From contig NZ_VTOL01000001.1 in the NCBI RefSeq assembly GCF_009801115.1, forward strand, positions 186,001 through 250,000: a stretch of 64,000 nt of DNA. The letters are read 5' to 3'. Below the pieces are notes generated by a model, which was given only the letters and a program-made list of their open reading frames with translations, did not search any database and was not told the DNA's origin. Below are positions 26,899 through 35,628 of the stretch, piece after piece. Both the position numbers and the translations under genes were made by a program. The DNA is from Dyadobacter sp. 3J3 (GTDB taxonomy: Bacteria; Bacteroidota; Bacteroidia; Cytophagales; Spirosomataceae). Each line of letters begins with the position of its first letter. Within the stretch, counting starts at the first letter, position 1.

Positions 26899-29800
26899 TT
26901 AAGGCTGCATATTTTCCAAAAGCTTAAATTCAGCTCCTACAATGATCATCAGTGAGTGCTCCTCTGCTTTGGGATTTACAAAAACCAAATAAACATCGTG
27001 TAGATTTGAATCTGATTTTTCCGGATTCTTAATGGGTATTTTAAGCGTAGTTGTCTTAAAATCCAATGCTTCCGACGGCTCCAGAAAATCGGATACCCCA
27101 AGTAAGCTACCCGTTGGACTATCCATTCGTAATTCCACCTTCCCCCCTGCTGCATTTAGCTGAGCCTTAGGAGCCATTGCCAGTAATTGTAAATCAGCGA
27201 TAGCATTTAAGTCAATTTGTTTTAGAACCATGTAGGCACCGGGCTTGGAGGCTATGGCCAGATTCATGCCATTGTTGGAAACCTTCATGATGTTATCATA
27301 GTGGTCAAAACCATGCACATCTATTTTTGAATTTCGAAGTAAAAATGACTCTTCTGATTTTACAGATGGAAGGCCGCCAGCACCAGCATCTTCGTAAGCA
27401 GCTCTGACAATATAAATACCCTTTCCTTTATCACCGGCCGGGACTTTCGCAACATAAGAACCTTTTACAGGCAACGATTTTTCTTTGGATTTTTCATTTG
27501 TAATGTTCATAATGTACTTAACCATTTCCGAAGCATCAGCACCCGATAATTGGGGATGCGCCGCCATTGGTGTTTCACCCCAAACGCCGCCGCCGCCGGA
27601 AATTACTTTTTTGGTCAGTTTTTCAACCACCGAATTATCGCCTTTATACTTTGCAGCTACTTCACTATAAGCAGGACCGATCGACTTTTTGTAAGCACTA
27701 TGGCACGCCTTACAATCACTAGCTTCAATTAATTTTTTCCCGTTCGCAAAAAGGGCGCTGGCATCCGCAGAACGATGTCCCTGAGCAACAGCGATCTTGT
27801 CAAAACCCTCCGGCAGATAGTCGATATTGACTGCAACCTGCTCCGGATCGATACCATTATTCAATGTACCGTCTTCTTTGTCACTTACTCTAATATCATA
27901 ATGAAAAGGCTTGTTCGCTGCATAAAACGATTTATTGCTACCCGGCATTTCCAGACTTAAAACGGGTGGTTCATTCCCAACTGTAATTTCCATTGACTGA
28001 GCGCTGATACCTCCTTTGCCGTCGTTAACAGTCAATGTTGCTTTGTAAATACCCGTTCTGGTCAGTGTCAGGTTTGCATCAGAAGTGTTTACAACTTTTT
28101 GAAAACCATTTTTTGAGGAAATTTTCCAGGAATACTTCAACTCGTCATCATCGGCATCAATCGTACCTTTGGCGTTAAGTTTAAGAAGCATCGGCGCTGA
28201 ACCGCCCATTTTGTTTGCTGCAATTTGCAGCTTAGGTTTGCGATTTCCCCCGTTATACTCAATCCTGATCAGCCGGGCATCGTTGTTGGCAGAAAACCAG
28301 CCTGTTCCGTATTCCAGCATGTACAAATCCCCGTTTTCGGCAAACTCCATATCCATAGGATTAGAAAATTTGTAGCTGGGCATAAAGCGTTCCATGGATT
28401 CGTAATTACCAACTTTGTCCATTGTTACCGCCATAATCCAACCTCTCATCCAGTCGTAAGAAAGCAGCTTACCATTGTAATAATCCGGAAAAACACCCGG
28501 TGCTTTTTTGAATTCATCAACATAAAAAACAGGCCCTGCCATTGCATTTCTTCCCCCGCTCCCTACCAATGGAAATTCTTTTGATACTGCATAAGGATAC
28601 CAGATAAATGCTTTTTCTGCCGGAGGAAGCACCTTCAAACCCGTATTATTAGGGGAAGTATTGGAAGGTGCATTTGCATCCCATTTCTCCAAAGACTTTT
28701 TATTCGCAAAATCGTACTTGTTGTAAGCTTTATTGTCTCCTACAAAATGCGGCCAGCCAAAATTTCCCGCCTTACGCGCCTGTCCGACCTCATCATGGCC
28801 CGCAGGACCTCTGGAGGAATCGGGCTTGGATGCATCCGGGCCAACCTCTCCCCAGTATACGTAATTTGTCTTCTGGTCTACGGAAATACGGAAAGGATTT
28901 CTGTGTCCCATGGTATAGATTTCAGGACGGGTCAGGGCTGTGCCTTTTGCAAAAAGGTTACCTTCCGGAATCGTGTATGTTCCATCAGGTTGCGGTTTTA
29001 TACGTATAATTTTACCACGAAGATCATTGGTATTCGCAGATGATTTCTGTGCATCCCATGCGCTTCTGCCCTCTTGCTCGTCGCTTGGACTGTAACCGTT
29101 GGAACCATGCGGATTGGTATTATCACCGGTTGACAAATACAGGTTACCTGCTTTATCCCAGGCAATTGAACCACCTGTATGGCAACATTCCTCCCGCTGG
29201 GTGGGTATATCCAAAAGTATTTTTTTTGATCCCATTACTAATTCGTCACCTTTCAGCTCAAACCTGGCCAATACATTTTTGGGCTCTTCCGGGGTGGAAT
29301 AGTAAAGATAAATCCAGTGATTTTGAGCGAAGTCAGGATCTTTGTTAAGGCCTAAAAGCCCGTCCTCAGCCGTCGTCTCTTTTCCTTGTTTATTTTTGTA
29401 TTTTAAACTGACCGGGATTTTAGCAATCGTTTTCAGTTCCTTCGTTTTTGTATTGTAAATCCGTAAATCTCCTTTGCGCTGAATGAACAGAATTCTACCA
29501 TCGTTCAGGACGCTCAGCTCCATCGGTTCATCCAGTTTTTCTTCAAGTATCACTTTTGTGAAACGGTTTTCTTCGGGTTTGGATTTTGTATAATCGAGTA
29601 ATTTTGGCGCATCTCCACCAGCTGCATACTTAATTCCAGCCCATAGGTGATTTATAAAAAGGGGCTCGGAGAATGTTTCATCCGTATGTCCCATGGCTGT
29701 ATAAAATGAGCGTCCGCCGTCAAAATCCTGATACCAGCTGATTGGATGAAAATCAGGATTTTTACCGCCCTGGTAACTTTTTTCGTCAATATTCAGGACC

Positions 29801-30366
29801 ACATTTATTTTGGGAGAAATATCTTTGAAGCTGTAAAACTCATCCTTACGTTCAAATTCATCCGGCATTCCCTGCGTAGCCCAATGATTTCTTTGCGTCA
29901 CGATAAATTTTCCATTTTGCACATTGCTGGGAGTCATTGGATGATCCAGAAAGTACGCTCCGGCCAATTTTCCGTACCAGGGCCAGCCGTATTCAGTATC
30001 CGTGGCCGCATGAATGCCCACATATCCTCCTCCCGCCTGAATATAACGTTCAAAAGCAACCTGTTGCTCATCATTTAAAATATCGCCCGTGGTATTCAGA
30101 AATACTACTGCATTGTACTTTTTAAGATTTTTGTCATTGAACTGTGTTGCATCTTCGGTAAAAATCACAGTAAAACTTTTTTCCCTCGCCAGCTTTGTCA
30201 GCGCTATTTTACCAGCTCCAATCGATTCATGCCTGAACGATGCAGTTTTGCTAAAAACAAGAATGTTAATCGCAGGCGTCTGGCCATAAGCAAAATGACA
30301 TGATAGATATAAGCTCAGGCATATCAGCCTGAATAAAGTCTGTTTTACATACATCCTGAAAAGCAT
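26899..30366 (-). CDS. ThuA / PQQ-type sugar dehydrogenase / PKD / cytochrome c fusion protein
   Basis: Exported 1155-residue protein. After a signal peptide (LICLSLYLSCHFAYGQ) comes a ThuA-like glutamine-amidotransferase-fold domain (about 33-245; FSKTASFRHESIGAGKIAL, GGGYVGIHAATDTEYGWPWY). Then follow a glucose/sorbosone dehydrogenase propeller (about 265-680; EDGLLGLNKDPDFAQNHWIY), a PKD domain, a cytochrome c module with C885-K-A-C888-H, and a C-terminal carbohydrate-binding-like domain. Apart from ThuA, the order equals that of 5136-7970. It would oxidise sugar-type substrates in the periplasm. A TACTTTTG element at 30383-30390 (minus strand) fits the Bacteroidota -7 consensus, and a palindrome lies just upstream. 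Confidence 0.9.
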   Translation of the reverse strand: MLFRMYVKQTLFRLICLSLYLSCHFAYGQTPAINILVFSKTASFRHESIGAGKIALTKLAREKSFTVIFTEDATQFNDKNLKKYNAVVFLNTTGDILNDEQQVAFERYIQAGGGYVGIHAATDTEYGWPWYGKLAGAYFLDHPMTPSNVQNGKFIVTQRNHWATQGMPDEFERKDEFYSFKDISPKINVVLNIDEKSYQGGKNPDFHPISWYQDFDGGRSFYTAMGHTDETFSEPLFINHLWAGIKYAAGGDAPKLLDYTKSKPEENRFTKVILEEKLDEPMELSVLNDGRILFIQRKGDLRIYNTKTKELKTIAKIPVSLKYKNKQGKETTAEDGLLGLNKDPDFAQNHWIYLYYSTPEEPKNVLARFELKGDELVMGSKKILLDIPTQREECCHTGGSIAWDKAGNLYLSTGDNTNPHGSNGYSPSDEQEGRSAWDAQKSSANTNDLRGKIIRIKPQPDGTYTIPEGNLFAKGTALTRPEIYTMGHRNPFRISVDQKTNYVYWGEVGPDASKPDSSRGPAGHDEVGQARKAGNFGWPHFVGDNKAYNKYDFANKKSLEKWDANAPSNTSPNNTGLKVLPPAEKAFIWYPYAVSKEFPLVGSGGRNAMAGPVFYVDEFKKAPGVFPDYYNGKLLSYDWMRGWIMAVTMDKVGNYESMERFMPSYKFSNPMDMEFAENGDLYMLEYGTGWFSANNDARLIRIEYNGGNRKPKLQIAANKMGGSAPMLLKLNAKGTIDADDDELKYSWKISSKNGFQKVVNTSDANLTLTRTGIYKATLTVNDGKGGISAQSMEITVGNEPPVLSLEMPGSNKSFYAANKPFHYDIRVSDKEDGTLNNGIDPEQVAVNIDYLPEGFDKIAVAQGHRSADASALFANGKKLIEASDCKACHSAYKKSIGPAYSEVAAKYKGDNSVVEKLTKKVISGGGGVWGETPMAAHPQLSGADASEMVKYIMNITNEKSKEKSLPVKGSYVAKVPAGDKGKGIYIVRAAYEDAGAGGLPSVKSEESFLLRNSKIDVHGFDHYDNIMKVSNNGMNLAIASKPGAYMVLKQIDLNAIADLQLLAMAPKAQLNAAGGKVELRMDSPTGSLLGVSDFLEPSEALDFKTTTLKIPIKNPEKSDSNLHDVYLVFVNPKAEEHSLMIIVGAEFKLLENMQP

Positions 30367-30403
30367 TTAATTTATGGATAAGCAAAAGTATAATTTTTTT
30401 CTA

Positions 30404-30426
30404 TATTGTCTATAAATTAGACAATA
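30404..30426. promoter_or_regulatory. Perfect 9+5+9 palindrome, candidate operator
   Basis: Inverted repeat TATTGTCTA-TAAAT-TAGACAATA, perfect over nine bases per arm, in the 215-base gap between the divergent ThuA fusion gene and the Nudix-family regulator. It lies immediately upstream of the likely -7 element of the ThuA gene (30383-30390), where the -33 region should be, so a bound protein would block that promoter. A TAAATTTG element at 30442-30449 could serve the regulator gene. The sequence and its symmetry are seen; its use by the Nudix protein is inferred. Confidence 0.6.
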
Positions 30427-30581
30427 AATATTTTTATGTTATAAATTTGTATTATACAAGTTACAGTGATTTAATTCTTATGTTTCGCAGTCCCACTGAC
30501 TATGAACAGTTCTGATCTCAATAATTATCATCCGTGTTCGTCAGAAAACAGTAATTTCGTTACCGCTATAAATCAATAAGC

Positions 30582-31307
30582 ATGCATAATCTCAGTGAAC
30601 AGAATTTTATTCAACAGCTCTCGATTGATTGCGTCATTTTCGGTTATCGCGACAAAAAACTTCAGGTTCTGGTCAACAAGCTCAATTTCAACGGGGATTT
30701 CTGGGCTTTGCCTGGTGGTTTTGTTTATCATGATGAAGATATTGACAAGGCTGCCAACAGAATTCTTCAGGAAAGGACGGGAATAAGCGAAATTTATCTG
30801 GATCAGTTTTACGTTTTTGGTAACGCTAAACGGAAAAATCTCAATTTTATCGATGCGTTAATTGCATTAAATCCTCAAATGCTATTGAATGGTGAGAAAA
30901 ATAAAGAAGAGTACGACTGGTTTACCAAAAGATTTATTTCCATCGGATATTATGCACTTGTTGATATAAACAAAGTAGTGCCACAAAAAACTGATCTTGA
31001 TGAGTCAATTCAATGGATCGACGTGCGGGAGTTGCCCCAGATGATCATCGATCATAATGCGATTGTCTCAAAAGCACTGGAAAGCGTCCGGCTTAATCTT
31101 GACGAAAAACGCCTGGCTTTTAACTTACTTTCTGAAACCTTTACCATGAAAGAAGCTCAGGAGCTTTACGAATCCATTTTCGACAAACCGTTCGCCCGTA
31201 ATAATTTCCAGAAAAAAATCCTGGATCTGAATGTTTTGGAACGGCTTGAAAAAAAGTTTACAGGCGCGGCTAACAAAGCCCCTTTTTTGTATCGGATAAA
31301 AAAATAA
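30582..31307 (+). CDS. Nudix-fold transcriptional regulator (NrtR/AraR-like)
   Basis: A 241-residue protein with an N-terminal Nudix fold (about 1-155) and a C-terminal winged helix (about 165-241; FTMKEAQELYESIFDKPFAR, LERLEKKF, PFLYRIKK). The Nudix box keeps G46, E52, R60 and E64 but has Ile61 and Arg65 where hydrolases have Glu, so catalysis is unlikely. The same design is known in NrtR and in the Bacteroides arabinose regulator AraR, which sense a metabolite through a dead Nudix domain. It is divergent from the ThuA/PQQ fusion and separated by a perfect palindrome; it probably represses that gene and may respond to a sugar or a nucleotide derivative. Confidence 0.87.
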   Translation: MHNLSEQNFIQQLSIDCVIFGYRDKKLQVLVNKLNFNGDFWALPGGFVYHDEDIDKAANRILQERTGISEIYLDQFYVFGNAKRKNLNFIDALIALNPQMLLNGEKNKEEYDWFTKRFISIGYYALVDINKVVPQKTDLDESIQWIDVRELPQMIIDHNAIVSKALESVRLNLDEKRLAFNLLSETFTMKEAQELYESIFDKPFARNNFQKKILDLNVLERLEKKFTGAANKAPFLYRIKK

Positions 31308-31591
31308 CAGAATAATATCTCAACCGTAATGTGAATCCAAACGTATTATCAATCACAAACTACTGTAAATGAATAATTAAATGATTCAAAAATAGACTAA
31401 TGACTGCCGGAATTGAGTAGCTGAACACAGGAGAAGGAGCTGAAATTAGTTTGCAAAAACGATTGTTAATCCATGGAAAATATAATTGAAAGGATTGCTT
31501 TCAGCACAAAATATTTAAAAATGATTGCGGTTCATTCCTAAGCCCTGAAAATCAAATCCAGTAATTGACTGCGGAAATAAATTACACCATC
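31308..31591. other. Non-coding stretch between convergent genes
   Basis: About 285 bases after the Nudix regulator with no convincing open frame or remnant in either strand. Confidence 0.35.
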
Positions 31592-31620
31592 AAAAAAGGC
31601 CGGAAGAAAATCTTCCGACC
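31592..31620 (-). terminator. Intrinsic terminator of the PA2169-family gene
   Basis: Stem GGCCGGAAGA / TCTTCCGACC (one G-T-type mismatch) with a three-base loop; on the minus strand it is followed by TTTTTTG. It starts 24 bases after the gene's stop. Confidence 0.85.
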
Positions 31621-31643
31621 CTAAAAAACAATTAGACTGTTAA

Positions 31644-32093
31644 CTATTCTAAAATTTGATGAGACTCAATGGCTGAAAGAGCCTCAGTAATTCCGGTTCT
31701 TTGTTTCCTTAACAGCTCAATATGGTCAGCATGTTCTACATAATCCTCCAGTGCAGAATCATATTTTTCAAGGGCAGCCTTTTCGCCGGTTACAATTGCC
31801 CCCAGTATCGCTGCATCTTCTTTACTGCTTAGCGCCTGTTTAATGTCAATCCATGTACGGTGCAGCGCCCCTAAGACACCACCTTCTTCATTTGTTGACT
31901 CACCTCCGTGTGTAGCGATATGGCTTTTCAATTCTTGTGCATAAACTGACCTTTGTGCGGAATATTTAGCAAAAAGCGCTTTAAGTTCAGGATTATCAGT
32001 TGCCTCAGCAGCAGACTCATAACCTTCTTTTCCGTCGTTAATGATGCCTACAAGATCTTTAAGATCGCTGATAATTTCTTTGTCGTTTTCCAT
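31644..32093 (-). CDS. PA2169 family four-helix-bundle protein (DUF2383)
   Basis: A 149-residue all-helical cytoplasmic protein. Hallmarks are IISDLKDLVGIINDGKEGYE at the start, ALFAKYSAQRSVYAQELKSH, GGVLGALHRTWIDIKQALSS and EKAALEKYDSALED, which together define the DUF2383/PA2169 ferritin-like four-helix group. Members are often induced by envelope or general stress; the biochemical role is not established. It is a single-gene unit with its own terminator. Confidence 0.9.
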   Translation of the reverse strand: MENDKEIISDLKDLVGIINDGKEGYESAAEATDNPELKALFAKYSAQRSVYAQELKSHIATHGGESTNEEGGVLGALHRTWIDIKQALSSKEDAAILGAIVTGEKAALEKYDSALEDYVEHADHIELLRKQRTGITEALSAIESHQILE

Positions 32094-32162
32094 AACTTTT
32101 TTTTGTTGATGATGATATACATACTCGTATCAATCTTAAACATTAAAAAATTATGCCGGATT

Positions 32163-32460
32163 TTACATTCCTTTTAATTTACCCAAATTGAGAATAATAA
32201 TTTGCCTTAGTATGGAAATGTTTTGCAATAATGGTTGATTTTCTTTTAGCACTGGAAGTCTAAAAATCAATTTACCTGTTTCGCTGGACACTAATCCGTT
32301 TACCAAAGTGGAGTCCAGATTTTTGAACAAAACATAAGAAGAAAATGCCAGGGGTTTTCCAGTTCCCCTATCTTTAAGCTGGCCTGAAACGGTAAGATTA
32401 TTTTGTTCAAGTGCCGAAAAAAAGTCAGCCAGTACAAAAAGAAAACGGTAAACTTTTCAT
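32163..32460 (-). pseudogene. Remnant of an outer-membrane protein N-terminus (signal peptide + carboxypeptidase-regulatory-like domain)
   Basis: From an ATG at 32460 the minus strand reads Met-Lys, then one extra A shifts the frame. After it a signal-like VYRFLFVLADFFSAL leads into EQNNLTVSGQLKDRGTGKPL, AFSSYVLFKNLDSTLVNGLV and SSETGKLIFRL, the unmistakable start of a CarboxypepD_reg-like domain as found at the N-terminus of TonB-type outer-membrane proteins. The frame runs on to a stop at 32163-32165 with nothing after it. A full gene would be some 2.4 kb. A 62-codon open frame on the same strand (32300-32488) is the wrong frame of this remnant. Confidence 0.7.
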
Positions 32461-32630
32461 CAAAAATATATTTGTCAAAGGAATTCAATTGACAAATATA
32501 TTCTCTTGTAAATTAGTACCCCCCCGGTGAAATTTCATACTGCCTTTCTAAGACAATACTAAAATCTGATAGCTTGGTTCATACCGATTACCTAATTTAG
32601 CGATTTGTCCTATTCTGGTATTACTTTCAG

Positions 32631-33764
32631 ATGCTAATGAACGAACAAGTTGAGATCCCGCAAAAATTCCGTCTTATTTCATTAATGTTCTCGAGACAAA
32701 AATGGGCTTTGGCGGCGGGTATCGTCTGCATCTACCTCCCGATACGGATCTTTATCAGTAATGATGAATTTAACACTGCAATTTTTTTGAACAAGGCTCC
32801 ATTCTGGTCCATTGAATTCCTTGTCAATTTAATATTTTTCAGGTTATGGATTGGTATGATAGAGTTGATACACCGATTTATAGACTGGATCGAACCCTCT
32901 TTTGCAATGCGCCTACCCAGACAGCTTTTCACTTACGTTACCGGACTCTTTCTCGCTATTTTGTTCAATATTGGTTTCATATTTTTCTGGATTCAAATGT
33001 CAAACTTTTATAGTAACGAGTTTGGTATCAATATCCAAAGATCATCTTATGAAAAAACCCCGTTTGCTCGCAGGCAAAGGACCAAGTCCAATACCGGCCT
33101 GACGGTCATGGCCATGATTGCCACGATTTATATGGTATCGGTCAAAAAGAGTAACGAGCACCTGGAACAGGCCAGGACAAGAGCTGAAAGACTGGAAAAA
33201 GAAAATCTGCAAACCCGCTTTCTGGCACTTAAAAACCAGCTAAGCCCTCATTTTTTATTCAACAGCCTTAGTATCCTGACTTCTTTGATTGAAAAAAACC
33301 CTCAGCAATCAGTCATTTATGTCAACCGGCTTTCCAGATCCTACCGTTATATTCTGGAACATTCACAAGATGAAACCGTTACCCTCAAAAAAGAGCTCAA
33401 TTTTATCGAAGCCTATGTTTTTTTACTTAAATCGCGGTTTGAGGAAAAACTGGAAGTTATTGTCGACATTCCGGTAGAATATCAGAACCAATTTAAAATT
33501 GCGCCACTCACTTTACAATTACTGATTGAAAATGCAGTTAAACATAATCAAATGTCAGCCGAACAACCACTGCAAATTTCGATTGTATCGGATAAGGCAT
33601 ATCTGACGATCAGCAATCCGATCCACAGGCGAAAACAAGACATTGTATCCATTCAGGTGGGTCTTAAAAATGTGGTACGGCGCTACGCGTTGCTTACCAA
33701 AAACCCCGTAGCTGTGAAAGAAGAAAATGGCTGCTTCACTGTTAAAATCCCGTTGTTGACATGA
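32631..33764 (+). CDS. LytS-type sensor histidine kinase
   Basis: Membrane histidine kinase of 377 residues. Four hydrophobic segments fill the first 170 residues. A short coiled linker (NEHLEQARTRAERLEKENLQ) leads to the His_kinase domain with the phospho-acceptor motif QLSPHFLFNSLSILTSLIEK, then a HATPase domain with LLIENAVKHNQ as N-box. The two in-frame Met codons at 32631 and 32637 are equally usable. The stop overlaps the response-regulator start by four bases (ATGA), so the two are translationally coupled. The signal is unknown. Confidence 0.93.
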   Translation: MLMNEQVEIPQKFRLISLMFSRQKWALAAGIVCIYLPIRIFISNDEFNTAIFLNKAPFWSIEFLVNLIFFRLWIGMIELIHRFIDWIEPSFAMRLPRQLFTYVTGLFLAILFNIGFIFFWIQMSNFYSNEFGINIQRSSYEKTPFARRQRTKSNTGLTVMAMIATIYMVSVKKSNEHLEQARTRAERLEKENLQTRFLALKNQLSPHFLFNSLSILTSLIEKNPQQSVIYVNRLSRSYRYILEHSQDETVTLKKELNFIEAYVFLLKSRFEEKLEVIVDIPVEYQNQFKIAPLTLQLLIENAVKHNQMSAEQPLQISIVSDKAYLTISNPIHRRKQDIVSIQVGLKNVVRRYALLTKNPVAVKEENGCFTVKIPLLT

Positions 33765-34519
33765 AAGTACTCATTATTGAAGATGAGAGCCAAACTGCAA
33801 AAAGGCTCGAAGACTTGATCCTGCGATACGATCCTACGATCAGGCTTCTGGGCATTATCCCTTCGGTTCAAAAAACGCTGGCCTATTTTGACAAGCCACA
33901 GGCTATCATGCCAGATCTTCTTTTTATGGATATACACCTGGAAGATGAACTCAGTTTCAGGATTCTGGAAGAATTAAAATTTGTTATTCCTGTCATTTTC
34001 ACCACCGCTTTTGACGAGTACGCGTTGCGTGCATTCAAAAATTTCAGTATTGACTATCTTCTAAAACCTATCGATTTTGAAGAGCTTTGTGAAGCAATTG
34101 AAAAATTTAAACTTATTGTTTCTACTGAACTAAAAACAAACCGTTTCGATCCGCTTCTGGAAAGTTTCAGTCAGGCTGCATATAAAGACAGGTTCATGGT
34201 CTCTTCCGGCACACGTCTGAAAAGTATTCCAGTCACGGCGGTTGCCTATTTTTCTTACGAAAGAAAAAATACGCTGCTCAATACTTCCGACGGAAAATAT
34301 TACTCACTTGATTACAGTCTGGATAAATTACTGGAAGTAATCGACCCGAAACTGTTTTTTCGCGTCAATCGCACCCACATCGTCGCATTGACGGCAATTG
34401 TCAACATCAACCAATTTCCATCTGGTAAACTACTGGTTCAACTTGACCCGGAAACGCGTGACGAAGTGTTTCTAAGTGCTGACCGTACCTCAGCTTTCAA
34501 GGCCTGGCTTGGGAAATAG
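33761..34519 (+). CDS. LytTR-type response regulator
   Basis: A 252-residue response regulator: receiver domain (about 1-120) starting KVLIIEDE, with the phospho-accepting Asp in LLFMDIHLED and the Lys in SIDYLLKPIDFEEL, followed by a LytTR DNA-binding domain (about 145-250; RFMVSSGTRLKSIPVTAVAY, FFRVNRTHIVALTAI). Partner of the kinase that overlaps its start. LytTR proteins bind pairs of short direct repeats; I did not find a clear target next to it. Confidence 0.94.
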   Translation: MKVLIIEDESQTAKRLEDLILRYDPTIRLLGIIPSVQKTLAYFDKPQAIMPDLLFMDIHLEDELSFRILEELKFVIPVIFTTAFDEYALRAFKNFSIDYLLKPIDFEELCEAIEKFKLIVSTELKTNRFDPLLESFSQAAYKDRFMVSSGTRLKSIPVTAVAYFSYERKNTLLNTSDGKYYSLDYSLDKLLEVIDPKLFFRVNRTHIVALTAIVNINQFPSGKLLVQLDPETRDEVFLSADRTSAFKAWLGK

Positions 34520-34673
34520 TCCGAAATCGCTTTTAGGTTAGAAGTTAAAATTCTGGCATTCAGCCATAATTTTCCGGCACTCAATATCCCGCCTTCGACT
34601 TCAAAAATTATTCTTTTCTATATTATTCACAGATTGAACTGATCTCCTGAATTTATTTAAAAGAACTTTGACC

Positions 34674-35171
34674 ATGTATAAGCAATTATCAGAATCTGTA
34701 AAACTTCCGGACGCGTATTTTTCAAAAATAGAACTTGGCACGATCGCCACCATCAGTTCAGGATGCACCAATTTGCTTCATGACTGGCCACAGGAACAGT
34801 TACAGCCCTGTATGATCATTGAAAAAGTAATTGAAAACACGCTGATCCTGCAAGGGCCAAAATTCGTCCGGATTACTGAACGTGAAAGAAGAAAGTTCTT
34901 GTTTCGGAGCGGCGATATCATTTTCAAAAACCGGACAAATCCCCGGGAGTTTGGTAAATCTACATTATTCAACCTTAACGAGGAAGTACTTCACACCAGG
35001 TACCTTCGTATCAGGCCAATGGAAGGTATCGACGGTGAAATGTTAAATCAGGCCTTAAACTTGCTTCGCTACCGCCAGCAGTTCAAAGAATTTTCAACGC
35101 ATACCAGTAAGCTGTCATTTATAAGCATTGAAGACCTGAAACGACTACCTGTACCAGGTATACGGCTTTAA
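34674..35171 (+). CDS. Orphan HsdS-like single target-recognition-domain protein
   Basis: A 165-residue protein resembling one target-recognition half of a type I restriction specificity subunit. Typical features are SKIELGTIATISSG at the N-terminus, SGDIIFKNRTNPREFG in the middle, HTRYLRIRPMEGIDGEMLNQ and a closing HTSKLSFISIEDLKRLPVPG, which mirrors the S-subunit pattern ...LSLEDLKNLPVPLP. Complete HsdS proteins have two such halves, about 400 residues. No hsdM or hsdR is nearby, so it is either a stand-alone DNA-binding relic or a remnant. The ATG at 34674 is preferred over a TTG two codons upstream. Confidence 0.68.
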   Translation: MYKQLSESVKLPDAYFSKIELGTIATISSGCTNLLHDWPQEQLQPCMIIEKVIENTLILQGPKFVRITERERRKFLFRSGDIIFKNRTNPREFGKSTLFNLNEEVLHTRYLRIRPMEGIDGEMLNQALNLLRYRQQFKEFSTHTSKLSFISIEDLKRLPVPGIRL

Positions 35172-35210
35172 GATTAATCAACTTCACTACTAACGTCTGG
35201 CATTTTCAGT

Positions 35211-35385
35211 TTAAATAGCTAGTTTTTCGCTGGCAATATCCCGTTGATGGTTGTGAAAATTAAGTGTTGCAAATAATATCCGCACAGCTTTAAACGTCTA
35301 CCGAACCGTAATGCAAGCCGGCTCCAAAATTGAACAACGCATAACCTTTTGGCTCCATGGACTTTACCCCGTATATACCTTTATA
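35211..35385 (-). pseudogene. Possible remnant of a TonB-dependent receptor C-terminus
   Basis: In the minus strand MEPKGYALFNFGAGLHYGS is followed, after a frame change, by AVRILFATLNFHNHQRDIAS and EKLAI. These recall the P-G-Y-x-L-F-N-x-G-x-G and N-L-F-N-x-A-Y-Q-D-H-L-S-R-L-K signatures near the end of Bacteroidota TonB receptors. The match is partial and broken by stops, so this is a weak call. Confidence 0.3.
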
Positions 35386-35550
35386 TTAATCCAAAGCCTG
35401 ATCAACAAAAAGGCTGATGCTTTTTTTCAACCCGGTATGTGATATGATCATTGGTTTATTTGATACTTCCAAAGCGTCATTTATGGCATCGTTGCTGCAA
35501 TGTGCAAGGTCAACAAGCATACCAGGCCTGTAGTATTGCATGCTTTTCAT
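35386..35550 (-). pseudogene. Fragment of a membrane dipeptidase (peptidase M19)
   Basis: A 54-codon minus-strand frame contains MQYYRPGMLVDLAHCSNDAI, then ALEVSNKPMIISHTGL. This is the conserved core of M19 renal-dipeptidase-type enzymes (G-M-x-V-D-L-x-H-x-S ... S-x-x-P-x-I-x-S-H), including the metal-binding His in SH. Nothing before or after belongs to the family, so it is an isolated piece of a gene normally over 1 kb. Confidence 0.68.
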
Positions 35551-35628
35551 AGCACATTAAACTGCTCTAAATTTGCTTTACTGCAAAAAGAACTAATCAT
35601 TAATTCAGCTTGAGTGCTCCTTACTGAA

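Noticed and set aside
32300-32488. 62-codon minus-strand frame as a gene
   Set aside because: It is the wrong frame of a decayed carboxypeptidase-regulatory-like domain readable in the neighbouring frame.
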